A stretch of DNA of 64,000 nt from JBKXSZ01 sp047017005 (GTDB lineage: Bacteria; Bacillota; Clostridia; TANB77; CAG-508), in NCBI GenBank assembly GCA_047017005.1, contig JBKXSZ010000001.1, positions 1 through 64,000 of the forward strand, given 5' to 3'. The translations under genes were made by a program, and so were the position numbers. The notes under the pieces are model-generated. The model made no database searches, was not told the DNA's origin, and saw only the letters and a list, made by a program, of their open reading frames with translations. Each line of letters begins with the position of its first letter. Within the stretch, counting starts at the first letter, position 1. Below, piece after piece: positions 9,218-17,100 of this stretch.

Positions 9218-9865
9218 CTATTCTACTTTTCCAAATACATCAAAAGGCCAAAATCGAATCCATACTTTACTTTCTATTTTATCTATTGGAATACATCCTA
9301 ACACTCTTGAGTCGGCACTTTGTGACCTATTATCACCCATTACAAATACATATCCTTCTGGAACTGTTAAATCCGTAAATGGTCCTCCCATTGAATCTGT
9401 AACAATTCCTGGCTGTAAATAACTTTCTTCTAGCTTTTCTCCATTTATAAATACTTTTCCATCTGTAATTTGAATATGTTCTCCTGGAAGTGCAATTACT
9501 CTTTTAATATAGCTTGTTTTACCAAATTCTAATACATGATAAGTAAAGTTTGCTAAGAAATTTGGTGGCATATAGTTATAGATTGCCTTTGGATTTTCCC
9601 TATCCGCTTCTTCTACAGATGGTGTACTGCTTGGTGCTTCAAAAGTAATAATCTCTCCACGTTTTGGCATCTCTTTTATGGTTCTTGCCCATCGATTTAA
9701 AATTAACCTTTGTCCTGGTTTCAAAGTTGGATACATAGATGGCTGTTGTACAATCGTTGGTGTTCCTACATAATATCTCACTAATAGCGCTAATACAATT
9801 GCAATTAAAATACAATATCCCCATTCTAGTATTTCTTTTACTTTTGGACTCATTTGTAATTTCAT
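9218..9865 (-). CDS. lepB: Signal peptidase I
   Basis: Type I signal peptidase (215 aa), releasing exported proteins from their signal peptides at the membrane. One N-terminal membrane helix (about residues 15-32) is followed by the catalytic Ser in QQPSMYPTL, the catalytic Lys in YIKRVIALPG and the GDNRSQSADSR box near residue 177. The likely substrates in this window are the two thioester surface proteins and other exported proteins. It is the first gene of the operon with holB, ricT and ferredoxin. Confidence 0.95.
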   Translation of the reverse strand: MKLQMSPKVKEILEWGYCILIAIVLALLVRYYVGTPTIVQQPSMYPTLKPGQRLILNRWARTIKEMPKRGEIITFEAPSSTPSVEEADRENPKAIYNYMPPNFLANFTYHVLEFGKTSYIKRVIALPGEHIQITDGKVFINGEKLEESYLQPGIVTDSMGGPFTDLTVPEGYVFVMGDNRSQSADSRVLGCIPIDKIESKVWIRFWPFDVFGKVE

Positions 9866-9913
9866 CGATTCTATTTCCTTCTTTCTTGTTTTACTAGTTT
9901 TTAGTCTTTATCA

Positions 9914-9942
9914 ATTATACATGAATTACTTTCTTTTCGCAA
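9914..9942 (-). promoter_or_regulatory. Promoter of the lepB operon
   Basis: On the minus strand, TTGCGA (9937-9942), a 17-bp spacer and a perfect TATAAT (9914-9919), about 50 bases before lepB. Confidence 0.75.
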
Positions 9943-10058
9943 TGTTTTCACCAAAAAAGGAAAGTATAATTTCAAAAAGAATAGCTATTGAGCTATTGAA
10001 ATGTAAATTAAATTATAACTTCTCTAATTTTATCCCATTTTTGTTAGTCTTCCATATC

Positions 10059-10085
10059 AAAAAAAATGAGGGAGCATTAACCCTC
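10059..10085 (-). terminator. Terminator downstream of the wal operon
   Basis: Minus-strand stem GAGGG / CCCTC with an 8-base loop followed by eight T residues. It lies 125 bases after the 10211 gene and is the only clear end signal for the walR-walK transcript. Confidence 0.75.
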
Positions 10086-10210
10086 TTGTTTATCCTATTC
10101 TTACTCCCCTACTATCTCTAATTTGTAGCTTTATTCTCAAAAAATATTGTTACAGCTCCAATCGTTTTAGCTATTTGTTTGTTACTCTTTATTTTCTTAT
10201 TTGTTAAGTA

Positions 10211-10948
10211 TTAACGCTCCTCTTCTTCAGGTTTTAGTACAATCACTTTATCCTTTTCTATATATATTTCTCCGTCTTGTCCTTTTTCTTTAATCCCATG
10301 TGTAAGAGGAAATTCTACTGTTTCTCCCATCTCATATTGTTCTAGTGCTTTTTTTCTTTGCAATTGCAGCCTTTCTGTCTCTTCAATTTTCTTTCCTCTT
10401 TCTTCTCTATCAAGTTTCAATAGTTGTTTATTTTCATGGGCAGTCTCTGTTCTTCTGTGTCCAGATTTTTTAAATCCAGTTGGTAATTCTCTAGGCTTTA
10501 TCTTTTCTAATTTTACTTGTAGACCTTCTTCGCTTTTTATAATTTGACCTCTCATTCCAAAATCTTTTTGAAGTTCCATTTTTGCCAATAGCTCGTCCCA
10601 TTGTGTATCCGTTAAATAGGTATTACTGAAATCCAAATGGTTTGAAGAATACATCGATAAATTTGAATTTAATACTACAATTCTTCGATACATATCAATT
10701 TCCTCTTCTGTTAATTGTTCAAAACTTACCTCCTCTTTTTCTTCTTGAGGATATGTATAACGAACAATTTCTTCATAAGTTATATTGCCTTCTTGATATA
10801 GTTTTTCTACTTTTTCTACTGGTACGTTTCTTTTCTCTGCTGCTTTTTTTATTCTTTCTGTTACTTCTGGATTAATAGTCTGTCTAATATATTTCTTTAA
10901 ATTGGTATATTTATTGTTTCTTTCCATTTCAACATCCTTTATCTTCAA
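10211..10948 (-). CDS. Hypothetical charged protein downstream of walK (245 aa)
   Basis: Unrecognised, very polar protein with many Glu, Lys and Arg, predicted helices and coiled-coil character, and no signal peptide or membrane helix. Its start is 2 bases after the walK stop, so it is cotranscribed with the two-component system, in the place where other Firmicutes have yycH/yycI; the sequence does not look like either. A role in WalKR output or cell-wall regulation is only a guess from position. Confidence 0.7.
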   Translation of the reverse strand: MKIKDVEMERNNKYTNLKKYIRQTINPEVTERIKKAAEKRNVPVEKVEKLYQEGNITYEEIVRYTYPQEEKEEVSFEQLTEEEIDMYRRIVVLNSNLSMYSSNHLDFSNTYLTDTQWDELLAKMELQKDFGMRGQIIKSEEGLQVKLEKIKPRELPTGFKKSGHRRTETAHENKQLLKLDREERGKKIEETERLQLQRKKALEQYEMGETVEFPLTHGIKEKGQDGEIYIEKDKVIVLKPEEEER

Positions 10949-10949
10949 T

Positions 10950-12425
10950 TTATTCGCTTGTTTCTTTTTTTATACTAGAAGCCTTAGTCGGAATTCGAAT
11001 TACTACTTCGGTTCCTACTCCTTGTTCACTCTTTATATCAATACTTCCTCCATTTTGGTCCAGTATCTCTTTTGCAATAGAAAGACCTAAACCAGTTCCT
11101 CCCATTTCCCTAGTACGTGCTTTATCAACACGATAAAATCTTTCAAATATTCTAGATAAGTCTTTTTCTGGAATTCCTATTCCATTATCTATAATTTTGA
11201 TATATGCATCATTATAGACAAATCCTACATATATTTTAATCGTTCCGTTTTCTTGTGTATATTTGATGCTATTTGTTAGTATATTTAATACCACTCTTTC
11301 TACTCCATACTTATCTGCATATACAAGTGGTACATCTGCTGTTACAAAACATTCTACATGATGATGTTTTTTCATAATTTCTAATTCTACTTTTTCTTGG
11401 CAAGATTTTACTAATTCTCCTAAATCAAATTCTGTCTTTTCTGTTTTTATCTTTTTCGTATCATAACGGGAAAGTGTCAATAAATCCGTTACTAATTTTG
11501 CCATTCTTCTAGCTTCTTTTGCAATAACATTTAGAAATCTTTCTTGTGTTTCTTTATCATATTCTCCTTCTAATAGCGTATCGGCATATCCCATAATCGA
11601 AGTAATTGGAGTTTTTAGCTCATGCGACACATCGGCTACAAATTCTTTTCGCATATTATCTAGTTTTACATGTTCGGTGATATCTTGTGCTACTACAATT
11701 ACTCCTGCTGGTCTTTCGTTTTCATCTTTAAAGGGTGCAAAGAATAGGTTTAAAACCCTATCTTCTACTTGTACTCTCTGCTCTGTTGAAGTCCAATTAT
11801 CTAAGTAAATTATTTTTTCCATATTCATATCTACTTCCAAATCTTTAAAAATTTCTTGGAAGTTATGTTTTTCTGGTGGTATATTTAGAAGTCTTGTTGC
11901 TGCTGGATTTTTTAAAATGGTATCTCCATCCATGTTAAACGCTATGACACCATCTGTCATGTGAAGTAATATAGTTTCAATTTGCTTCTTTTGTCTTGTT
12001 ACTTCATTTAAGTTTTCCTTTAATTCATTAGTCATCATTCCAAAGGTGTTTACTAACTCATCTACTTCGTTTTTTCTTTTTCCTGCTGGTAATTGTTTAA
12101 TTTCAATTTCTTCTCCAGATACAACTTTTTCTGCACTTTTCATTAATTTTGCAATAGGTGAAATTATTCCTTTTGAGATAAAAATTCCTACTAAGATAGA
12201 GATTAAAACAAAAACACCTGCTGCTATAGCGATAAATAGCTTTAACTGTCCAATATGTGAAACAATGATGTCGCTTACTTGTTTTGCTGTTTCTACAGTT
12301 CCTGCAGATACCGCTGCGTTTACTTGTTCTAACGTATAGATAAATAAGCTTCCCAAACCTGCTATGATAATAATTCCTACGAATAAAAATACTAGTACAA
12401 TTTTCACTTGTATATTCTTTAACAT
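10950..12425 (-). CDS. walK: WalK-like sensor histidine kinase
   Basis: Membrane sensor kinase (491 aa) partnered with the upstream response regulator. It has two membrane helices (about 7-30 and 62-84) enclosing a short outer loop of some 30 residues, a HAMP domain, a PAS domain (about 145-250), the HisKA box DVSHELKTP near residue 265 and a HATPase domain with LNILTNSIKYT, DNGIGIPEKD and GGTGLGLSIA. WalK of Bacillus has a larger extracellular PAS domain that is missing here, as in many clostridia. A PhoR-type kinase is the alternative. Confidence 0.85.
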   Translation of the reverse strand: MLKNIQVKIVLVFLFVGIIIIAGLGSLFIYTLEQVNAAVSAGTVETAKQVSDIIVSHIGQLKLFIAIAAGVFVLISILVGIFISKGIISPIAKLMKSAEKVVSGEEIEIKQLPAGKRKNEVDELVNTFGMMTNELKENLNEVTRQKKQIETILLHMTDGVIAFNMDGDTILKNPAATRLLNIPPEKHNFQEIFKDLEVDMNMEKIIYLDNWTSTEQRVQVEDRVLNLFFAPFKDENERPAGVIVVAQDITEHVKLDNMRKEFVADVSHELKTPITSIMGYADTLLEGEYDKETQERFLNVIAKEARRMAKLVTDLLTLSRYDTKKIKTEKTEFDLGELVKSCQEKVELEIMKKHHHVECFVTADVPLVYADKYGVERVVLNILTNSIKYTQENGTIKIYVGFVYNDAYIKIIDNGIGIPEKDLSRIFERFYRVDKARTREMGGTGLGLSIAKEILDQNGGSIDIKSEQGVGTEVVIRIPTKASSIKKETSE

Positions 12426-12444
12426 GATTCTGCCCCCGTGCTAT

Positions 12445-12483
12445 AAAAAGTGTGATGTTAGAAACGTCTTTCTACCATCACAC
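12445..12483 (-). terminator. Hairpin with T-run between walR and walK
   Basis: In the 71-base walR-walK gap the minus strand carries TGTGATGGTAGAAA, a short loop, then TTTCTAACATCACA followed by CTTTTTAT. This is a strong terminator-like hairpin inside the operon and should lower walK expression relative to walR. Confidence 0.75.
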
Positions 12484-12496
12484 CTACTTTCTTCTT

Positions 12497-13225
12497 TTAT
12501 TTTGAAGCTATATAGTAACCTACGCCTCTTTTGGTAATTAATATTCTTGGATTTGATGTATCCTTCTCAATTTTCTCTCTAATTCTTCTTACAGTAACAT
12601 CAACTGTTCGAATATCTCCATAATATTCATATCCCCATACTTTTTCAAGTAATACTTCTCTTGTTACAACTTGTCCTGGTTGTGATGCTAAGTATTTTAA
12701 TACTTCAAATTCCCTTAATGTTAAGTCAATAACTTCTCCATCGACCCTTACTTCAAATTTATCTAAATCTAGACTTAAAGAACCTACTACGATTTTATTG
12801 GTATGTTGTTCTTTTGGTTCTTCATATCCTGCATTATTAACTTCTGCTTTTCTTAAATTTGCTTTAATTCTTGCCATTAGTTCTCTTACACTAAATGGTT
12901 TTGTTACATAGTCATCTGCGCCTAGTTCTAATCCTAAAATTTTATCAATCTCTTCATCCTTTGCTGTTAGCATTAAAATGGGAATATTTAAGGTATGTCT
13001 GATCTTTTTACATACAGCTAGTCCGTCCATTTTAGGAAGCATGATATCTAATAGAATCAAATCTGGTTTTTGAGAAAGTGCTATATCAACAGCAGCTACT
13101 CCATCATTTGCTTCTAATGTATTATATCCTTCTTTTTGCAAGTTATATACTAATATATCTACAATTGGTTTTTCATCATCCACAATTAGTATCGTTTTTT
13201 TATCTTCCATTCCATTATTCTCCAC
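12497..13225 (-). CDS. walR: WalR-like response regulator
   Basis: OmpR-family response regulator, probably controlling cell-wall metabolism genes. It has a receiver domain (DDEKPIVDIL, phosphoacceptor Asp in LILLDIMLPKMDG, Lys in YVTKPFS) and a winged-helix domain with VWGYEYYGDIRTVDVTVRR, a WalR/YycF-like signature. I place the start at the GTG at 13225 because AAAGGCGGG lies 7 bases upstream; the frame extends to 13267 without a good site. Confidence 0.88.
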   Translation of the reverse strand: MENNGMEDKKTILIVDDEKPIVDILVYNLQKEGYNTLEANDGVAAVDIALSQKPDLILLDIMLPKMDGLAVCKKIRHTLNIPILMLTAKDEEIDKILGLELGADDYVTKPFSVRELMARIKANLRKAEVNNAGYEEPKEQHTNKIVVGSLSLDLDKFEVRVDGEVIDLTLREFEVLKYLASQPGQVVTREVLLEKVWGYEYYGDIRTVDVTVRRIREKIEKDTSNPRILITKRGVGYYIASK

Positions 13226-13269
13226 AAAAGGTCCCGCCTTTCTTTTCACCCATACTTTTCTTATCACTA

Positions 13270-13298
13270 TTTATATCATATAAAAGTATTTTGTACAA
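13270..13298 (-). promoter_or_regulatory. Likely walR promoter
   Basis: Minus strand TTGTAC (13293-13298), 17-bp spacer, TATAAA (13270-13275). The adjacent insertion sequence and its left direct repeat begin only 5 bases upstream of the -35. Confidence 0.55.
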
Positions 13299-13302
13299 TA
13301 TT

Positions 13303-14515
13303 TTATCTGTAAGTTTTTTTAGAAAGTTGTATAAGTGTCAATGATGTGAAACAAAAATATATAAAAATTAAATATATAATTAAATTGCATAATTAATCAT
13401 TCCAAATACTTCCAGTTCTGCTCGTTTTTCTTTTGGAGTCAAGTACTTTAATACAGCCATTGGAATGCTATTTGATCTTTTAAGATATCTTTTCCCTTGT
13501 TCCCTTAAATCTTCTAAGCTGTAAAACTTTAGATAACTATAAAATCTTTCATTATCATTTCTATGACTTCTTTCTACTTTTCCATTATGTTGTGGTGTTC
13601 TTGGTTGTATTTTATGGTGCTTTATTCCTAAATCCTTTAATATTGTTTCTAACGGATGTATTTTCTTTATATTTGATTTATTATATGTAAATTCTATTCC
13701 ATTATCTGTTTGTATTTCTTTTGGTTTGTACCCTAAATAATTTATCAACCTTAATACAAAATCAACTGTATTTGCTGGTGTATGTTCTTCATACCAATAT
13801 AAAAATCTTTCTCTTGTTGCTTCATCTATATATGTATATTGATAAAACTTCTTATCTTCTGGGAGATTCTTACATTTACATTCATTTGGTACATATTTTA
13901 CATCCATTTGCCCTTTTTCTCCAACATTTTTTGGTGTTTCATAATGCTTGTTATGTTTTTTCTTTGATGTATCTTTTATATTCATTCCCTTATAAAATTT
14001 AATATTTAATCTTCTCATCACCCTATATAATGCTGTTATTGTTCTTGTATATCCTTTTTCTCTCTTTAATTTCATCCATAATTCACATAATGTTATTCTT
14101 GGATTTCTTCTAACATAATTTCTTATCCATCTTATTTCTTGATTTGTATGTGCATTCGGATGCTTACTATTTGGTTTATGAGATTTATCTGTTATGCTTT
14201 CTTTTGTTCCATCATATGCTTTATTCCATCTCCATAAAGAAATCCTTGAAATATGATACTTTCTACATACATAATTTATATCTCCACAATTTCTATACAT
14301 TTCTACTGCATATTTTCTTGTATTAATATCGTGCGGAAGATATCTTTTTTTATCTTTTTCTGTTATAATATTATTCATAAGTGATTTAAATCTCCTTTAT
14401 ATAAATTGTTTTCGCAACTCAATTATATATGATTTAAATCACTTATTCAATTTTTATTTATTTTGTTTCACATCAATTGTAACACTACATTATCTGTAAG
14501 TTTTTTTAGAAAGTT
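13303..14515 (-). mobile_element. IS481/IS1202-like insertion sequence with 26-bp direct repeats
   Basis: An insertion sequence of about 1.16 kb (13329-14489) with terminal inverted repeats sharing TGTA...GTGT and an exact TGATGTGAAACAAAA. It is flanked by identical 26-bp direct repeats at 13303-13328 and 14490-14515 (core TATCTGTAAGTTTTTTTAG). Such long target duplications are unusual for IS481 proper and are a known trait of the IS1202 group. It carries one transposase gene. Its left end sits about 100 bases upstream of walR. Confidence 0.85.
13380..14378 (-). CDS. DDE transposase of the IS481/IS1202-like element
   Basis: Single-ORF transposase of 332 residues. The N-terminus holds helix-turn-helix domains (YHISRISLWRWNKAY near residue 45, then a second HTH around 80-125). 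The rve catalytic core follows, with Asp in GQMDVKYVP, Asp in IQTDNGIEF and Glu in HNGKVERSHR, completing the DDE triad. The frame is intact, so the element may be active. It is a little shorter than typical IS1202 transposases. Confidence 0.9.
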   Translation of the reverse strand: MNNIITEKDKKRYLPHDINTRKYAVEMYRNCGDINYVCRKYHISRISLWRWNKAYDGTKESITDKSHKPNSKHPNAHTNQEIRWIRNYVRRNPRITLCELWMKLKREKGYTRTITALYRVMRRLNIKFYKGMNIKDTSKKKHNKHYETPKNVGEKGQMDVKYVPNECKCKNLPEDKKFYQYTYIDEATRERFLYWYEEHTPANTVDFVLRLINYLGYKPKEIQTDNGIEFTYNKSNIKKIHPLETILKDLGIKHHKIQPRTPQHNGKVERSHRNDNERFYSYLKFYSLEDLREQGKRYLKRSNSIPMAVLKYLTPKEKRAELEVFGMINYAI

Positions 14516-14564
14516 TTATTTCCCTAGCTTTTTTCTCTTTTTCTTTTCTTTTTGGCTATTGTAA

Positions 14565-14599
14565 TAAATCAAAGAAGGATGGTTTTCTTTACCATCCTT
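14565..14599 (-). terminator. Terminator of the PemK-like gene
   Basis: Minus-strand stem AAGGATGGT / ACCATCCTT with a 7-base loop followed by CTTTGATTT, overlapping the stop codon of the gene at 14598. Confidence 0.75.
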
Positions 14600-15296
14600 A
14601 CTCTATGCCTAAAATATCTTTTATTATTCTATTACTTTCTTGTATTGCTTCTTCAGTTAAAGTAGCAACTTTATGCTTTACTTGATTGAGATTAAGATAC
14701 GTCATTTTCCTATATAAAACGGTGGAAGTATACCTTAGCGTACCTTTTTTTAGGTGATTTTCCGTGATGTTCTGATAATCTAAGATCTCTGGCACATTTT
14801 CACTCGCTGTAATAGGGCAAACAATAACCTCCGCTTTTTCAAAATTTTGTATTGCAGATACTACTAATGCTAATTCTTTCCCCCATGTTTCTACTCCAAC
14901 CCTTTCATATCCTTCTGGGAAATAGCAATAATAGATATCACCTTTTCGAACAGATTCTCTATGAATCAAGTTATTTTCTATGATTCCTCGATTCTCTTTG
15001 ACGAAGTCTTGTATTGGATTTAATTTTTCTCCATAAAGTGTTGTGATTTTTCGGATAATTCTTAGCTTGTCAATGCTACGTATCCGATGATAGTAAACTC
15101 TATCTGCTTCTTTAAGCTGTCGGTGAAATAGCTGTTTTAAAGTTTGTTCTGTAATTTGAATTACTTGAACAAGTCCATATCGTTTATTCCCAACATCATC
15201 CGATATGATGATCCCATATGAGCTATATTGCTCTGATTCACCTATTGTCCAAAATTCTACAACATCTCCTCGTCGCACCTTTGTATACCGCTTCAT
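14598..15296 (-). CDS. Tandem PemK/MazF-like protein
   Basis: The 232-residue protein appears to contain two SH3-barrel PemK/MazF-like domains. The first starts RRGDVVEFWTIGESEQYSSY and continues GIIISDDVGNKRYGLVQVIQIT; the second starts RKGDIYYCYFPEG and continues ELALVVSAIQNFEKAEVIVC followed by PITAS. MazF-family toxins are mRNA interferases with one such domain of about 110 residues. The AGGAGGG ribosome-binding site selects the ATG at 15296 over the frame start at 15380. No small antitoxin gene precedes it, so it may be a domesticated or regulatory relative rather than a toxin. Confidence 0.65.
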   Translation of the reverse strand: MKRYTKVRRGDVVEFWTIGESEQYSSYGIIISDDVGNKRYGLVQVIQITEQTLKQLFHRQLKEADRVYYHRIRSIDKLRIIRKITTLYGEKLNPIQDFVKENRGIIENNLIHRESVRKGDIYYCYFPEGYERVGVETWGKELALVVSAIQNFEKAEVIVCPITASENVPEILDYQNITENHLKKGTLRYTSTVLYRKMTYLNLNQVKHKVATLTEEAIQESNRIIKDILGIE

Positions 15297-15388
15297 TTTT
15301 TCCCTCCTATTGCAATTGCAACCTTCGGCTTCTACTATCTCTTTCTTAAGTTCTTTTTTATTATATTCGTTTTTTTGCATTATGTCAA

Positions 15389-16411
15389 TTATCTTTCTCG
15401 CATTTGTTTCATAAAATCTTGTTCTGCAAAATCAATAGCTTCTAATTTAGGACTTATCTTTAATTTTATTCCTACTGCTTTTGTAATAGGCTCTAATATT
15501 TTCAAACTAGCTTCATCTCTCACCAGTACCATTTTGGGTTTTCCAACTTGTAATAGAAAATCAATAAAAGAATTAGCACACTCTTCTGCATATTGAATTT
15601 CATTATCATATTTTTTTGCTTCTACTAGATGCATATCTAGTAACATTTGGCTATTGTGTTCTGCCATAATTTGAATACGAGGATAAATAATTTTATCTCC
15701 TTCTTTTCCAATTGGCATTGGAAGATAGTTTAAAAAATCATATTCAATTACCATTGGAGTCGTTTCTAATTTCTTTATTGCATTTTTTAAATCTTCTCCC
15801 ATCTCCATCATTTGGATATAGATTGGTTCAAAAATCATTTGTGGCATAACTAAAGTTTGAAAACAATCCTTTTCTTCTTCATATCTTCTTAATATTGTTT
15901 CTCCATTTTCAAAATCTGCTTTTAAATCTCCTGTAGCTACTAAGGTAAAAATCTGATAAAAGTTTTCTAAGATAGTGGTCATTAATCCTACATCTTTTGT
16001 ATCCATTTTTCTAGGAGCATAGCCCTTTTCCATACACTCAAAAGAAATCCATTCTTTCTGATAAGATACTCCTAATTCTTCCATTAATTTCATATTCTCT
16101 GGCATAGTTTCTCTTTTTGGAATATATTGACATATTAGACATTCATTATAGTTTAGTATCATATGTGTTGGTATATCATCTAAATGATCTAAAAAATTAG
16201 TAAGCTGGTCTCCGAAATAGATAGCGATTCCTTTATGCATTCCCGCTTTTCCCATTACACTACAATAAATGATGTCTCTTACTTCTGGTATGGTTAATGT
16301 CAAAATATCCATATCATTTAAATATTTCCATGGCTCTATCTTTTGTATCTCTTCTGCTACTGAATATAACTTCTTCCATTCTTTCTTTTCTTTTTCTGTT
16401 AATTTTTCCAT
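15389..16411 (-). CDS. Hypothetical protein (340 aa)
   Basis: I do not recognise a named family with confidence. The protein is soluble and mixed alpha/beta, with a motif-poor N-terminal half (KEWKKLYSVAEEIQKIEPWK) and a C-terminal domain near residues 255-330 with alternating strands and helices (PRIQIMAEHNSQMLL, PKMVLVRDEASLKILEP) that could be a nucleic-acid- or nucleotide-binding fold. It lies 93 bases before the PemK-like gene on the same strand and the two may be cotranscribed. Confidence 0.7.
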   Translation of the reverse strand: MEKLTEKEKKEWKKLYSVAEEIQKIEPWKYLNDMDILTLTIPEVRDIIYCSVMGKAGMHKGIAIYFGDQLTNFLDHLDDIPTHMILNYNECLICQYIPKRETMPENMKLMEELGVSYQKEWISFECMEKGYAPRKMDTKDVGLMTTILENFYQIFTLVATGDLKADFENGETILRRYEEEKDCFQTLVMPQMIFEPIYIQMMEMGEDLKNAIKKLETTPMVIEYDFLNYLPMPIGKEGDKIIYPRIQIMAEHNSQMLLDMHLVEAKKYDNEIQYAEECANSFIDFLLQVGKPKMVLVRDEASLKILEPITKAVGIKLKISPKLEAIDFAEQDFMKQMRER

Positions 16412-16497
16412 TTACTAGCACCACCTATCTTTTTTCATTTTTATCATTATATCATAAATTAAGTAAATAGATTTTATTTTTTACTTATTCTACTAGG

Positions 16498-16543
16498 CAA
16501 CAAAAAGACAGGCTTCTACTACTTGAATCCTATCTTTTTATAC
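16498..16543 (-). terminator. Terminator of the glucan synthase gene
   Basis: Minus strand AAAAAGATAGGATTC, 8-base loop, GAAGCCTGTCTTTTT, located 48 bases beyond the stop codon at 16591. Confidence 0.7.
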
Positions 16544-16590
16544 TTGATATAAACAGAAAATTTTTTTCTTAACTTATTCGTCAAATAATT

Positions 16591-17073
16591 TTACATGATA
16601 ACTTCTATTTCATAAACACGGTTGTCATCTACTAATCGAATTTGTTTATCTTCTTTTTTCTCTCCATTTACAATAAATTTTTCTACTCCTATATTTCTTC
16701 CATTTGGGTTTTTTACTTGAATATGATAGATACTTCCTCCATATCGATACGTTATTTTATATTCCTTCCAATCTTTTGGAATACATGGCTGTATTTTTAG
16801 TACTTGTTTTTCTATCTTTAGTCCCAATATCGCTTCTATTCCTACCTGATAATACCAACTACTAGAGCCTGTATACCAAGTCCATCCTCCGCGTCCTGCT
16901 AGATTGTTTGCTCCATAAATATCTGCTGCAATAACATATGGTTCCACTCTATATTTTTTCGCTGCTTCTTTTGTCCTTGCATGCTCGATTGGGTTAATCA
17001 TACGAAAATATTCTATAGCAGTATCTCCAAATCCTAACATAGTTTCTGCTAAAATAGACCAAACTGCACCATG
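16591..17073 (-). pseudogene. ndvB: 3' fragment of cyclic beta-glucan synthase (GH94 end)
   Basis: The last 160 codons or so of the split glucan synthase. The frame reads upstream from the ATG at 17040 through QYTHGAVWSILAET, which continues exactly where the other fragment stops (RENGGQYTH at 23.43 kb). It contains the conserved GH94 elements INPIEHART, GRGGWTWYTGSSSWYYQ and the C-terminal beta-sandwich. It is cut off from the rest of the gene by the 6.4-kb element and has no ribosome-binding site of its own. Confidence 0.9.
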
Positions 17074-17100
17074 TGTGTATTGTTGTTGTGGACATTTTTT

